Positions 51,401-58,590 of a stretch of 64,000 bases of DNA are shown here, one piece after another. How positions within the stretch are numbered: position 1 is the stretch's first letter; every line of letters starts with the position of its first letter. The stretch spans positions 248,001-312,000 of the forward strand of contig CAJPNK010000001.1 in assembly GCA_905372095.1 (NCBI GenBank), given 5' to 3'. Under the pieces are notes generated by a model. That model searched no databases. It was not told the origin of the DNA and saw nothing but the letters and a program-made list of their open reading frames with translations. Position numbers and translations under genes: made by a program. This DNA comes from Candidatus Saccharimonadota bacterium. GTDB taxonomy: Bacteria; Patescibacteriota; Saccharimonadia; Saccharimonadales; Saccharimonadaceae.

Positions 51401-52468
51401 GTGGAACGTATCCGCAATTTTTGTATCATCGCTCATATTGATCACGGCAAATCGACGCTGGCCGATCGGATGATGGAGATGACGGGGACGGTGGAGAAGC
51501 GCGAGATGAAGTCGCAGCTGCTGGATAGTATGGATTTGGAGCGTGAGAAAGGGATCACTATTAAGCTCGCGCCAGTGCGGATGAAATATGAATATCAGGA
51601 GGTGGAGGTGAGCGGCACATCACCGCTCCCATCGTCGAAGACTCTTGCAGAGTCTTCACGTCGGTCGCTAGACGCGGGTCCTGTCAGTCGATCCGCCCCT
51701 TCTTCTGAAAAATCAGAGATTTCTTCAGAAGCGGGCGCTACCCCATCGACTACTACCCGCTTAGCGCAGTCTGATTCTCGGGCTTGTGCAGATGTTGGCG
51801 TGAATGGGCTGGTTCAGTCAACTGTCTACGACCTCAATCTCATCGACACGCCCGGTCACGTCGATTTTAGCTACGAAGTCAGCCGCTCATTGCAGGCTTG
51901 CGAGGGTGCAGTGTTGGTGGTTGATGCCAGTCAGGGCATTCAGGCGCAGACGCTGGCGAATGTGTACTTGGCGATGGAGCAGGATTTGACGATTATCCCG
52001 GTGCTGAACAAAGTTGATTTGCCAGCCGCCGATGTACCGCGCGTGTCCAAGCAGGTGATCAATTTGCTGGGCTGTGATGAAAGCGAGATTATTCATATTT
52101 CTGCTAAAACCGGGCAGAATGTTGACCAAGTTTTGGCGGCGATTGTTGAGCGAATTCCAGCACCAAAAGGCCAGCCGCAGGACCCGACGCGGGCGCTGAT
52201 TTTTGATAGTTATTATGATGATTATCGTGGTGTGATTTTGTACGTGCGAGTGGTTGACGGCCAGATTAAAAAAGGTGAAGCTATTCACATGATGGCGACT
52301 GGCGCTAATGGTTTGGCACTAGAAGTTGGTCATCTCAGCCCCGGTATGATCCCCGACCCGTCGCTGGACACCGGTGAAATTGGCTACATCGTCACCAACT
52401 TGAAGACTACGCGTGAAGCACGGGTGGGTGATACGGTGACGCTGAAAAAGTATTTTACAAAAGATTAA
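51401..52468 (+). CDS. lepA: Elongation factor 4 (LepA), N-terminal half: G domain and domain II
   Basis: 355 residues from a GTG start. All GTPase motifs are intact: AHIDHGKST (11-19), REKGITIK (48-55), DTPGH (149-153), NKVD (203-206), SAKT. Then domain II follows, ending GEIGYIVTNLKTTREARVGD and a stop at 52466-52468. In normal LepA domain III (PLPGYKEVKP...) follows directly; here it lies 2.9 kb downstream as a separate gene (55353). Between G2 and G3 sit about 70 extra, Ser-rich residues encoded by palindrome-rich DNA. Whether the two halves assemble into working EF4 is unknown. Confidence 0.92.
   Translation: MERIRNFCIIAHIDHGKSTLADRMMEMTGTVEKREMKSQLLDSMDLEREKGITIKLAPVRMKYEYQEVEVSGTSPLPSSKTLAESSRRSLDAGPVSRSAPSSEKSEISSEAGATPSTTTRLAQSDSRACADVGVNGLVQSTVYDLNLIDTPGHVDFSYEVSRSLQACEGAVLVVDASQGIQAQTLANVYLAMEQDLTIIPVLNKVDLPAADVPRVSKQVINLLGCDESEIIHISAKTGQNVDQVLAAIVERIPAPKGQPQDPTRALIFDSYYDDYRGVILYVRVVDGQIKKGEAIHMMATGANGLALEVGHLSPGMIPDPSLDTGEIGYIVTNLKTTREARVGDTVTLKKYFTKD
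51600..51820 (+). repeat. Palindrome-rich in-frame insertion in the lepA G domain
   Basis: About 215 bases encoding a low-complexity stretch (SGTSPLPSSKTLAESSRR...). The perfect or near-perfect inverted repeats are GAGCGG/CCGCTC, GAAGACTCT-TGC-AGAGTCTTC, and CTTCTGAAAAATC-AGA-GATTTCTTCAGAAG (one bulge). CGCTAGACGCGGGT pairs imperfectly with ACCCGCTTAGCG. It lies where LepA proteins have only a few residues. Confidence 0.75.
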
Positions 52469-52557
52469 TAATGACAAGGAGTGTAGTTAGGCGATGACGT
52501 TATCTATAACCCAGACAGCACAACTTGCTAAGATGCTGCAATTAAAGGGGGCTTTGT

Positions 52558-53397
52558 ATGCGCACAAGTAGTATTGAATTACCGTCAGCAGATGAGATCC
52601 GTGCGATAATAAGCGAAGAGTCGCCTCGGCTAGCGGTTCATCGGGACTACCTTTCTACACGGCCATGGTTATTTATGGAGCTTAGCCGTGTAGTGGCGCA
52701 AGCGGGCATAGATGCGGCCGTTTTTGAGAAATATCAGGCATGGGATTTTGATAAAGTTGTCGATGCGCTACACGTTTTTGTGTCGGAATGTTCGGCTTAT
52801 TTGGCTCAACATGTCGACAATATTAAGACAGAGCAACTCTATGAGCCGCTTAAAACAGGAAATTCCCCCAAGCAATCTGACGTCATCTTCGTGTTTGGTT
52901 CGGCAAAGAATATGCGGATTGCAAAAGCGGTGGAGCTGTATCATTCTGGGGTTGCTTCCAAAATAATGGCAACTGGTGCGGCGCCGCGTTGGGCGGTTTC
53001 TCAGGGTGAAAATAATATAACCGAAGCGCAGCGTATGGCAGACTATGCTATAAATCAGAGTGTCTTGGCAGATGATATTATCATTGAAGATCAGGCGATA
53101 TCAATTCCAGATAATGTGAAGCGCAGTATTGACCTTTGGGAGGCGATGCATTGGTATCCGCAGCGTATCACGTTGGTAACGAGTGAATTTAATGTTCGCC
53201 GCGCCGAAATGAACATATATGAGTTTACGCCGTGGCCAGTGGAAATCTTTACCGCAAGCCCTGAGCCTAGCTCAATGCTGAAGGCAGATACATGGATAGA
53301 GACCGAGCGTGGTCGCCGTCTTATTCTCAACGAATATGCTAAACTTATTATAGAAAGCGCCATTGACCACTTGCTGGCGACTAAAGGAAAAATATAA
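52558..53397 (+). CDS. YdcF/DUF218-like protein within the lepA cargo
   Basis: 279 residues. The C-terminal two thirds match DUF218 (YdcF/SanA-like): SDVIFVFGSAKNMRIAKAVE, ASKIMATGAAPRW, NITEAQRMADYAI, IIIEDQAISIPDNVKRS and ITLVTSEFNVRRA. There is no signal peptide. DUF218 proteins bind nucleotide-like ligands; roles in envelope or antibiotic tolerance are known for a few. Ribosome site AAAGGGGG. A 25-codon reading frame (52494) overlaps the start and may be a leader or remnant. Not part of the usual lepA context. Confidence 0.82.
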   Translation: MRTSSIELPSADEIRAIISEESPRLAVHRDYLSTRPWLFMELSRVVAQAGIDAAVFEKYQAWDFDKVVDALHVFVSECSAYLAQHVDNIKTEQLYEPLKTGNSPKQSDVIFVFGSAKNMRIAKAVELYHSGVASKIMATGAAPRWAVSQGENNITEAQRMADYAINQSVLADDIIIEDQAISIPDNVKRSIDLWEAMHWYPQRITLVTSEFNVRRAEMNIYEFTPWPVEIFTASPEPSSMLKADTWIETERGRRLILNEYAKLIIESAIDHLLATKGKI

Positions 53398-53504
53398 TTG
53401 AGCGCGTGGCAATGGAAATAGTATATACTAGTATTGAAAAGCGCAGATGAGATAAGATAATAAAATGCACGAAATAGGTATTGATATATCTGTTGTTAGC
53501 AATT

Positions 53505-53975
53505 ATGAGTAATTTCAAAAACTTTACAGAGAAAATTAGCTGCCGGGTGATTCCGATAGCACGCGACCGTCGCGTGTGGTTGGATGAAAAAGTTGTCGAT
53601 GATGATTCGTATAGTGCTTTTATAAATGGACGATCATACGAACTCGGTGAGGAATATGATGATTTTTTATGCGTTACGGCTGACAGTTTTGCCGAGCTAG
53701 CAGACGTTATTCTCCGCGAGTTGTATGCACGCGGATTTTCATCGTCAGGCTATAAACTAGTCAACGAAAATTATGTTCATTTAGATTATAGCTTTTTGAG
53801 CGATGACACACCTTGGATTACTTGGCATAATGTTGATGCGATAGTTAAGGGTGATATCACCGATGAAAACGATCATCGCCGTGACAAGACAAAACGTGGT
53901 CGGTGGATGGGCTACGCTGAATTGATTCAGACTATTGGCAAGAATCAAGCTCATAAGATTTTTGAGCAGTTATAA
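53505..53975 (+). CDS. Protein of unknown function within the lepA cargo
   Basis: 156 residues from the ATG opening MSNFKNFTEKISCRVIPIAR; acidic, mixed alpha/beta, no membrane segments. Aromatic- and acid-rich segments (DDTPWITWHNVDAIVKGDIT) are visible, but no family is recognised. A longer in-frame start (53481) would add eight hydrophobic residues. It is separated from both neighbours by about 100 bases and probably has its own promoter. Confidence 0.6.
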   Translation: MSNFKNFTEKISCRVIPIARDRRVWLDEKVVDDDSYSAFINGRSYELGEEYDDFLCVTADSFAELADVILRELYARGFSSSGYKLVNENYVHLDYSFLSDDTPWITWHNVDAIVKGDITDENDHRRDKTKRGRWMGYAELIQTIGKNQAHKIFEQL

Positions 53976-54100
53976 ATTAGGCCGCAGTATGCGCAAGGAA
54001 TAATTCGCTGAGAATAAATAGGCGTGCAAGGAGCGATTTATTGTGCGTTTATACGAAAACGCTGAGCTGATATAATACCAAATAGTTAGAATCTAATAAT

Positions 54101-54170
54101 ATTTTTCCTGGCATCCAACGAAGATTACAATGATTTCAAGAAGAATGGCTGAAAGCTTAGTCTTGGCGAT
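54101..54170 (+). pseudogene. Degraded duplicate of the lepA domain III start
   Basis: ATTTTTCCTGGCATCCAACG... aligns with GTTTTTCCCGGTGTCCAACG... at 55418. The 21 bases ending at 54134 (TCCAACGAAGATTACAATGA plus T) are identical to 55431-55451, followed by about 35 bases of weaker similarity. Translated in the matching frame it gives FFLASNEDYNDFKKNG then a stop, against FFPVSNEDYNDLKEAI in the intact gene. It lies between the cargo genes, in a 280-base stretch with no other gene. Confidence 0.85.
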
Positions 54171-54258
54171 ATTGATTGACCTCGCTCCTATAGGGCGAGT
54201 ATACTTGGTCATAAGAAGTAGCTAACGAGATGGGAAGGCTCGTATATTGGGTAGAATT

Positions 54259-55242
54259 ATGGTAAGAATGTCTCGCAGTAACAACATATCATCAGCTAAC
54301 TTTGAATTTTTGGTTGCGCAAGCTGTCAAGGCGCCATCAGGTCATAATACTCAGCCGTGGTGCTTTCGTCAGAACGAGTCGGCAGTAGAAATTCACCCTG
54401 ATTTTGACAGAAGATTACCGGTGGTCGATCCTGACGACAGGGAGTTGTTTGTGAGTTTGGGCTGTGCAGTAGAGAACCTTTGCTTGGCGGCGCAAACTAA
54501 GGGCTATAAATCTGCCGTTTCGGTTGGTGATAAGGGGGTTATCACGGTTTCGCTCGCGGAAGAGGCAGGCGTCAAACCAAGCCCATTGTTCAATCAGATA
54601 GACGCGCGGCAGACTAACCGCAGTGTTTATAACGGTGAGGAAATTGCCTTAGATGTACTAAAGAAATTACAATCTATCCGCAGCGAAAAGGGGATTTCTG
54701 TTCATTATTATGCGCGTCAAACTAAACAGTTTAATGATATTGAGCAATACGTTCTTCAGGGCAATACGCGTCAAATGCAAAATGAGGCATTTAAGGCTGA
54801 GCTGAAAAGCTGGATGCGATTTAATAAGAAGCATCAAGATCAAACACTTGACGGGCTGAGTTACGCCGTGTTTGGCGCGCCTAATGTGCCGCGCTGGATG
54901 GCTGAGCCAATCATGGCGATGGCTATCAATACCAAGACTCAGAATAAGGCCGATCGCGACAAGATAGATTCGGCTTCTCATCTGGTTCTTTTTACGACGA
55001 GAGAAAATAGTCGGCGCGAATGGGTGGATCTAGGTCGGACGCTGCAGCGTTTCTTGCTGACTGCCACGGAACTTGGGATCTCTCATGCCTATCTGAACCA
55101 GCCAAACGAAGAAGCAGAGATTGCCTCAGAGATGGCAAGGATGCTGGGTTTGGCCGGAGAATACCCGACTATTTTGCTACGCATCGGTTATGGCGAGCGG
55201 CAGGCTTATTCCAAGCGGCGGTCTGTTAAAGACGTTGTATAG
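54259..55242 (+). CDS. Acg-type nitroreductase-family protein
   Basis: About 327 residues with the nitroreductase-fold N-terminus QAVKAPSGHNTQPWCFRQNE and a second half with LVLFTTRENSRREWVDLGRTL and a flavin-site-like end YPTILLRIGYGE. It matches the Acg-like double-domain nitroreductases that bind or sequester FMN. Starts at 54247 (TTG), 54259 and 54268 are possible; 54259 ATG is chosen. It sits between the lepA remnant and the lepA C-half, so it is part of the inserted DNA. Possible role in redox or nitro-compound stress (family knowledge). Confidence 0.85.
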   Translation: MVRMSRSNNISSANFEFLVAQAVKAPSGHNTQPWCFRQNESAVEIHPDFDRRLPVVDPDDRELFVSLGCAVENLCLAAQTKGYKSAVSVGDKGVITVSLAEEAGVKPSPLFNQIDARQTNRSVYNGEEIALDVLKKLQSIRSEKGISVHYYARQTKQFNDIEQYVLQGNTRQMQNEAFKAELKSWMRFNKKHQDQTLDGLSYAVFGAPNVPRWMAEPIMAMAINTKTQNKADRDKIDSASHLVLFTTRENSRREWVDLGRTLQRFLLTATELGISHAYLNQPNEEAEIASEMARMLGLAGEYPTILLRIGYGERQAYSKRRSVKDVV

Positions 55243-55339
55243 AGGATTGAGTGCTAGATCGTTGTGAATTATAGATGCCGTTGTGTTTTATTGGTACGAC
55301 AGTATGTGTGGAGTGCATCATTCTTCGCCAGGAGGGTGG

Positions 55340-55345
55340 TATAAT
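55340..55345 (+). promoter_or_regulatory. -10 box driving the lepA C-half
   Basis: TATAAT, 7 bases before the ATG at 55353, in the same layout as the other leaderless genes in this window. GGAGGG lies just 5' of it and would be upstream of the transcript start. Confidence 0.55.
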
Positions 55346-55352
55346 TGACTAT

Positions 55353-56312
55353 ATGTCAAATATCACTGTCCAACCCCTGCCTGGTTACAAAGAAGTCAAA
55401 CCCTTCGTCTACGCGGGGTTTTTCCCGGTGTCCAACGAAGATTACAATGATCTGAAAGAGGCGATAGAAAAGCTGAGTTTGAGTGATTCAGCATTGCAGT
55501 TTGAGCCGGAGAATTCGCCGGTGCTGGGTTATGGTGTGCGGATTGGCTTTTTGGGGCTGCTGCACATGGATATCATTCGTGAGCGGCTCGAGCGCGAGTA
55601 TAATTTGGATCTCATCGTCACCAATCCGAGCACTGATTACCAAGTCAGCCTGACCAACGGCGAGGAGTTGGACATCAAATCGGCCAGCGAACTGCCCGAC
55701 CCAGCGCAAATCACCGAGGTTTGCGAGCCGTGGATCGACGGTGAGATTGTGGTGCCGCAAGACTATATCGGTGCGGTGATTCAGCTGATTGTCGCTAAGC
55801 GCGGCCGGCAAAAAAACCTCAGTTACATCGACGAGCGGGCGTTAATTTCCTTTACGGCGCCGCTGGCAAATCTGTTGACGGATTTTTATGATCAATTGAA
55901 GTCGGTAACTAGCGGCTACGGTTCGTTTAACTATGAACTGGCCGGTTATCAGCCGGAAGATTTGGTGCGGGTGGATTTTTATGTGGCAGGCGAAATGGTC
56001 GATGCGCTGAGCGTGATGTGCCACCGATCGGAGGCGCCAGGCTTGGGCCGCGAGATTGTCAAAAAACTCAAAGAAGTGGTGCCGCGTCAGAGCTTTGAGG
56101 TGGCGTTGCAGGCGGCGATTGGCGGCAGGTTTATCGCCCGCGAAAACATCGGCGCCTACCGCAAAGATGTCACCGGCTACCTCTACGGCGGCGACGTCAG
56201 CCGTAAAAAGAAACTCCTCGCCAAGCAGGCTCGCGGCAAAAAACGCATGAAACGCTTCGGTAAGGTTGACATTCCGAGTGAAGCGTTTATGGTGATGTTA
56301 AAGAGAGATTGA
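55353..56312 (+). CDS. lepA: Elongation factor 4 (LepA), C-terminal half: domains III, V and CTD
   Basis: 319 residues starting MSNITVQPLPGYKEVKPFVY, exactly where domain III begins in full-length LepA. It has the domain III core (YGVRIGFLGLLHMDIIRERL), domain V, and the LepA-specific C-terminal domain (YLYGGDVSRKKKLLAKQARG then KKRMKRFGK). There are no frameshifts or stops, so selection has probably kept it. It has its own TATAAT and ATG. Together with the N-half it accounts for the whole EF4 protein. Confidence 0.92.
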   Translation: MSNITVQPLPGYKEVKPFVYAGFFPVSNEDYNDLKEAIEKLSLSDSALQFEPENSPVLGYGVRIGFLGLLHMDIIRERLEREYNLDLIVTNPSTDYQVSLTNGEELDIKSASELPDPAQITEVCEPWIDGEIVVPQDYIGAVIQLIVAKRGRQKNLSYIDERALISFTAPLANLLTDFYDQLKSVTSGYGSFNYELAGYQPEDLVRVDFYVAGEMVDALSVMCHRSEAPGLGREIVKKLKEVVPRQSFEVALQAAIGGRFIARENIGAYRKDVTGYLYGGDVSRKKKLLAKQARGKKRMKRFGKVDIPSEAFMVMLKRD

Positions 56313-56395
56313 TTATCTGTGTGAAGCGAATATTTATTAGCTCGCAGTTTCCTGATTGGCAATCGGTGTTGGATGAGTTATTATAGACAAATATT

Positions 56396-57109
56396 ATGTC
56401 AAATATCGAAAAGCTTATCAAAGAATATCAACCTAGCGAGTCGGTTCGCCAGCTTGTTATTCAAACCAAAATTGTGTTGCTCGTCGGTATATCGGGCGCA
56501 GGCAAGGATACGACCAAGCAGCGGTTAATGCAGTCGCCAGAGTTTGCTGATATTGTGTCGTATACGACTCGCCAGCCGCGCCAGAATAAGGGCGTGTGGG
56601 AGCGTGAAGGTGTTGATTATCATTATATCGATGAAGCGACTGCGACGGAGTTGCTCAAAAGTCACGCCTTCGTCGAGGCGAAATTTGTGCACGGTACAGT
56701 TTATGGTACTGGCGTCAAGCAGATTCAGGATATTCATGATGCTGGTAAAATTGCGGTTACTGATATTGACGTGCAAGGTGTCGATGAATATAAAAAGCTG
56801 TCGCCAGGCGTGGTGGCGATTTTTTTGTTACCGCCAAATTATCAAGAATGGCGTCGTCGTCTCAGTGTACGTTACGCTTCGCAAGAGGAATTTGATCGCG
56901 AATGGCCGAAACGCTACAATAGTGCAATTCGTGAAATTACTCATGCGCTCGAGGTGCCGTATTATCATTTTGTTATAAATGATGACATCGACGAAACTGC
57001 GCGTATTGTCCGCGAAATTGCCTCGAAACCGGACGTTTATAATCGCAAGGATGATGAAGCCAGGTTGGCAGCGCGTGATTTACTAGAACAATTGAAAGCG
57101 GCTGGTTAG
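56396..57109 (+). CDS. gmk: Guanylate kinase-like P-loop kinase
   Basis: 237 residues with P-loop GISGAGKDT (Asp where Ser is usual), nucleotide-binding segment VSYTTRQPRQNKGVWEREGV followed by DYHYID, KFVHGTVYGTGVKQI, DIDVQGVDEYKKL, and the lid RRRLSVRYASQEEF. An N-terminal extension of about 25 residues precedes the kinase core. It phosphorylates GMP to GDP. The stop codon lies inside the CIRCE of the following hrcA gene. Confidence 0.88.
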   Translation: MSNIEKLIKEYQPSESVRQLVIQTKIVLLVGISGAGKDTTKQRLMQSPEFADIVSYTTRQPRQNKGVWEREGVDYHYIDEATATELLKSHAFVEAKFVHGTVYGTGVKQIQDIHDAGKIAVTDIDVQGVDEYKKLSPGVVAIFLLPPNYQEWRRRLSVRYASQEEFDREWPKRYNSAIREITHALEVPYYHFVINDDIDETARIVREIASKPDVYNRKDDEARLAARDLLEQLKAAG

Positions 57110-57132
57110 CACTCGCCTTGCAAGAGTGCTAA
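57106..57132 (+). promoter_or_regulatory. CIRCE operator and promoter of hrcA-grpE
   Basis: Perfect TTAGCACTC-N9-GAGTGCTAA. The -35 TTGCAA (57118-57123) overlaps the spacer. TATAAT follows at 57141-57146 with a 17-base spacer, and the hrcA ATG is six bases further. HrcA thus represses its own operon by covering the -35. Confidence 0.97.
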
Positions 57133-57152
57133 ATGTGCGATATAATAGGAGT

Positions 57153-57863
57153 ATGACCGAACGTCAACAGGCGATTTTAGCTGCCATCATTGAGCAATAT
57201 GCCGAGATTGCGGCGCCAGTTGGCAGCGTGACGCTGGCCAAGTTATTTGGCGTGTCCAGCGCCACGATTCGCAGCGAAATGGCCAAGCTCGAGGAGATGG
57301 GTTTTATTGAAGCGCCACATACTAGCGCTGGGCGCATTCCCACCGACAAAGGCTATCGCTTTTATGTCAATGGCATCACCGACGCGCAGATGACTGAACT
57401 GCCCAGCGGTATCGATCGCAGTGCGAGAGCGATCGAGGCGCACGTTAATTCGCACGTTGATAAGTCTGACCGGGCAATTCGCAGCGCCGTTGATAGTCTG
57501 GTTGAGCTGACGGGAAACTTTGGTTTTGCGTCGTTTGGTACGCACTTGTATATGAACGGCATGACGCAGCTGTTTAGCCAGCCGGAATTTGTCGAGGGCG
57601 ATCATGTGCAAGCGATTGCTCGGCTGATTGACAATATCGAGCCGTGGCTGCACGAGGCTGCGCCGAACCAGCCGCTGAATGTGTTTATCGGCAGTGAAAA
57701 CCCGATTGGTAAAAGTTCTGGCGCCACGCTGATTATCAGTAAATTCCGCTCGCAGTTTAGCGATGATAGTTATATCGGCGTGATCGGCCCGACGCGGCAA
57801 AATTATCGCCGGACGATGGAATTGGTACGCCGGACTGGCGCCATGCTGGAGGCGAACTTATAA
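57153..57863 (+). CDS. hrcA: Heat-inducible transcription repressor HrcA (short)
   Basis: 236 residues. Winged-helix N-terminus (MTERQQAILAAIIEQYAEIA, GVSSATIRSEMAKLEEMGFI, then EAPHTSAGRIPTDKGYRFYV) and a GAF-like C-terminal sensor with IGVIGPTRQNYRRTMELV. It is about 100 residues shorter than typical HrcA because the inserted dimerisation domain is reduced. It binds the CIRCE sites at 1664, 57106, 62325 and 62370. The start at 57153 is fixed by the promoter; a GTG at 57126 lies inside the operator. Confidence 0.93.
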   Translation: MTERQQAILAAIIEQYAEIAAPVGSVTLAKLFGVSSATIRSEMAKLEEMGFIEAPHTSAGRIPTDKGYRFYVNGITDAQMTELPSGIDRSARAIEAHVNSHVDKSDRAIRSAVDSLVELTGNFGFASFGTHLYMNGMTQLFSQPEFVEGDHVQAIARLIDNIEPWLHEAAPNQPLNVFIGSENPIGKSSGATLIISKFRSQFSDDSYIGVIGPTRQNYRRTMELVRRTGAMLEANL

Positions 57864-58024
57864 TGGCGGAGTGGCTCGGCGGATTATTAAGCGGCTTACC
57901 GATGTGGTTAGCGGTGATAATTTTGATAGTAATATGCGTAGTTGCAGTGATTGGTATTTTAGCCTTTGCGCCTGGTATGGTAGGCGGCGAACCAGTTTGG
58001 TTGTTTAGAAGGAGGAAAAAATGA
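57863..58024 (+). CDS. 53-residue single-pass membrane protein in the hrcA-grpE operon
   Basis: MAEWLGGLLSGLPMWLAVII..., one hydrophobic helix (MWLAVIILIVICVVAVIGIL) and a basic end (WLFRRRKK). Its ATG overlaps the hrcA stop (TAATG), and its stop overlaps the grpE start (ATGA). GGAGG inside its last codons is the grpE ribosome site. Such tight coupling shows it is a real gene of the heat-shock operon; function unknown, too short for many ORF callers. Confidence 0.75.
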   Translation: MAEWLGGLLSGLPMWLAVIILIVICVVAVIGILAFAPGMVGGEPVWLFRRRKK

Positions 58025-58491
58025 CAAAGAATAAGACTAACAAAACTGAAGACTTAGAGCAGCAATTGGGCGAGTTGACGCTGGATTTGCAGCGGACGCG
58101 GGCGGATTTTGAGAATTACCGCAAGCGCGTGGAGGCGGAGAAACAATCGGCGCACCAAATGGGCCAGGCGAAGTCGGTGATGAAGCTGTTGCCGGTAGTT
58201 GACACGATTGAGCGAGCGATTGCTAATGTACCGGAAGAACTGCAAGATAATGCCTGGGCGAAGGGTGTGGCTGGTTTGGGTAAACAGCTCGACAAGCAAC
58301 TCAAAGAAATCGGCCTCGAGAAAATTAACACTAAACCTGGTACGCTGTTTAACCCTGAATTGCATCAAGCCATCCAATTCGACGAATCAGCAGAAGGCGA
58401 CAAAGAAGTGATTGCCGAGGAACTACGTGCTGGCTACACGCTAGACGGCGTAGTGATTCGCGACGCGATGGTCAAAGTTACGCGCCAATAA
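58021..58491 (+). CDS. grpE: Nucleotide exchange factor GrpE
   Basis: 156 residues: N-terminal long coiled coil (LEQQLGELTLDLQRTRADFENYRKRV) and C-terminal beta-wing with the family signature region FNPELHQAIQFDESAEGDKE and VIRDAMVKVTRQ. It releases ADP from DnaK. Third gene of the CIRCE-controlled operon. Confidence 0.95.
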   Translation: MTKNKTNKTEDLEQQLGELTLDLQRTRADFENYRKRVEAEKQSAHQMGQAKSVMKLLPVVDTIERAIANVPEELQDNAWAKGVAGLGKQLDKQLKEIGLEKINTKPGTLFNPELHQAIQFDESAEGDKEVIAEELRAGYTLDGVVIRDAMVKVTRQ

Positions 58492-58590
58492 TAACAATTT
58501 CCCATAAGCGTCTCAATTGCGTTATATCTTTTTTGCTGTATAATCATAAGCATAACCGTTAGCTTAAAAATAAAAAGAGATTGGAGTACT

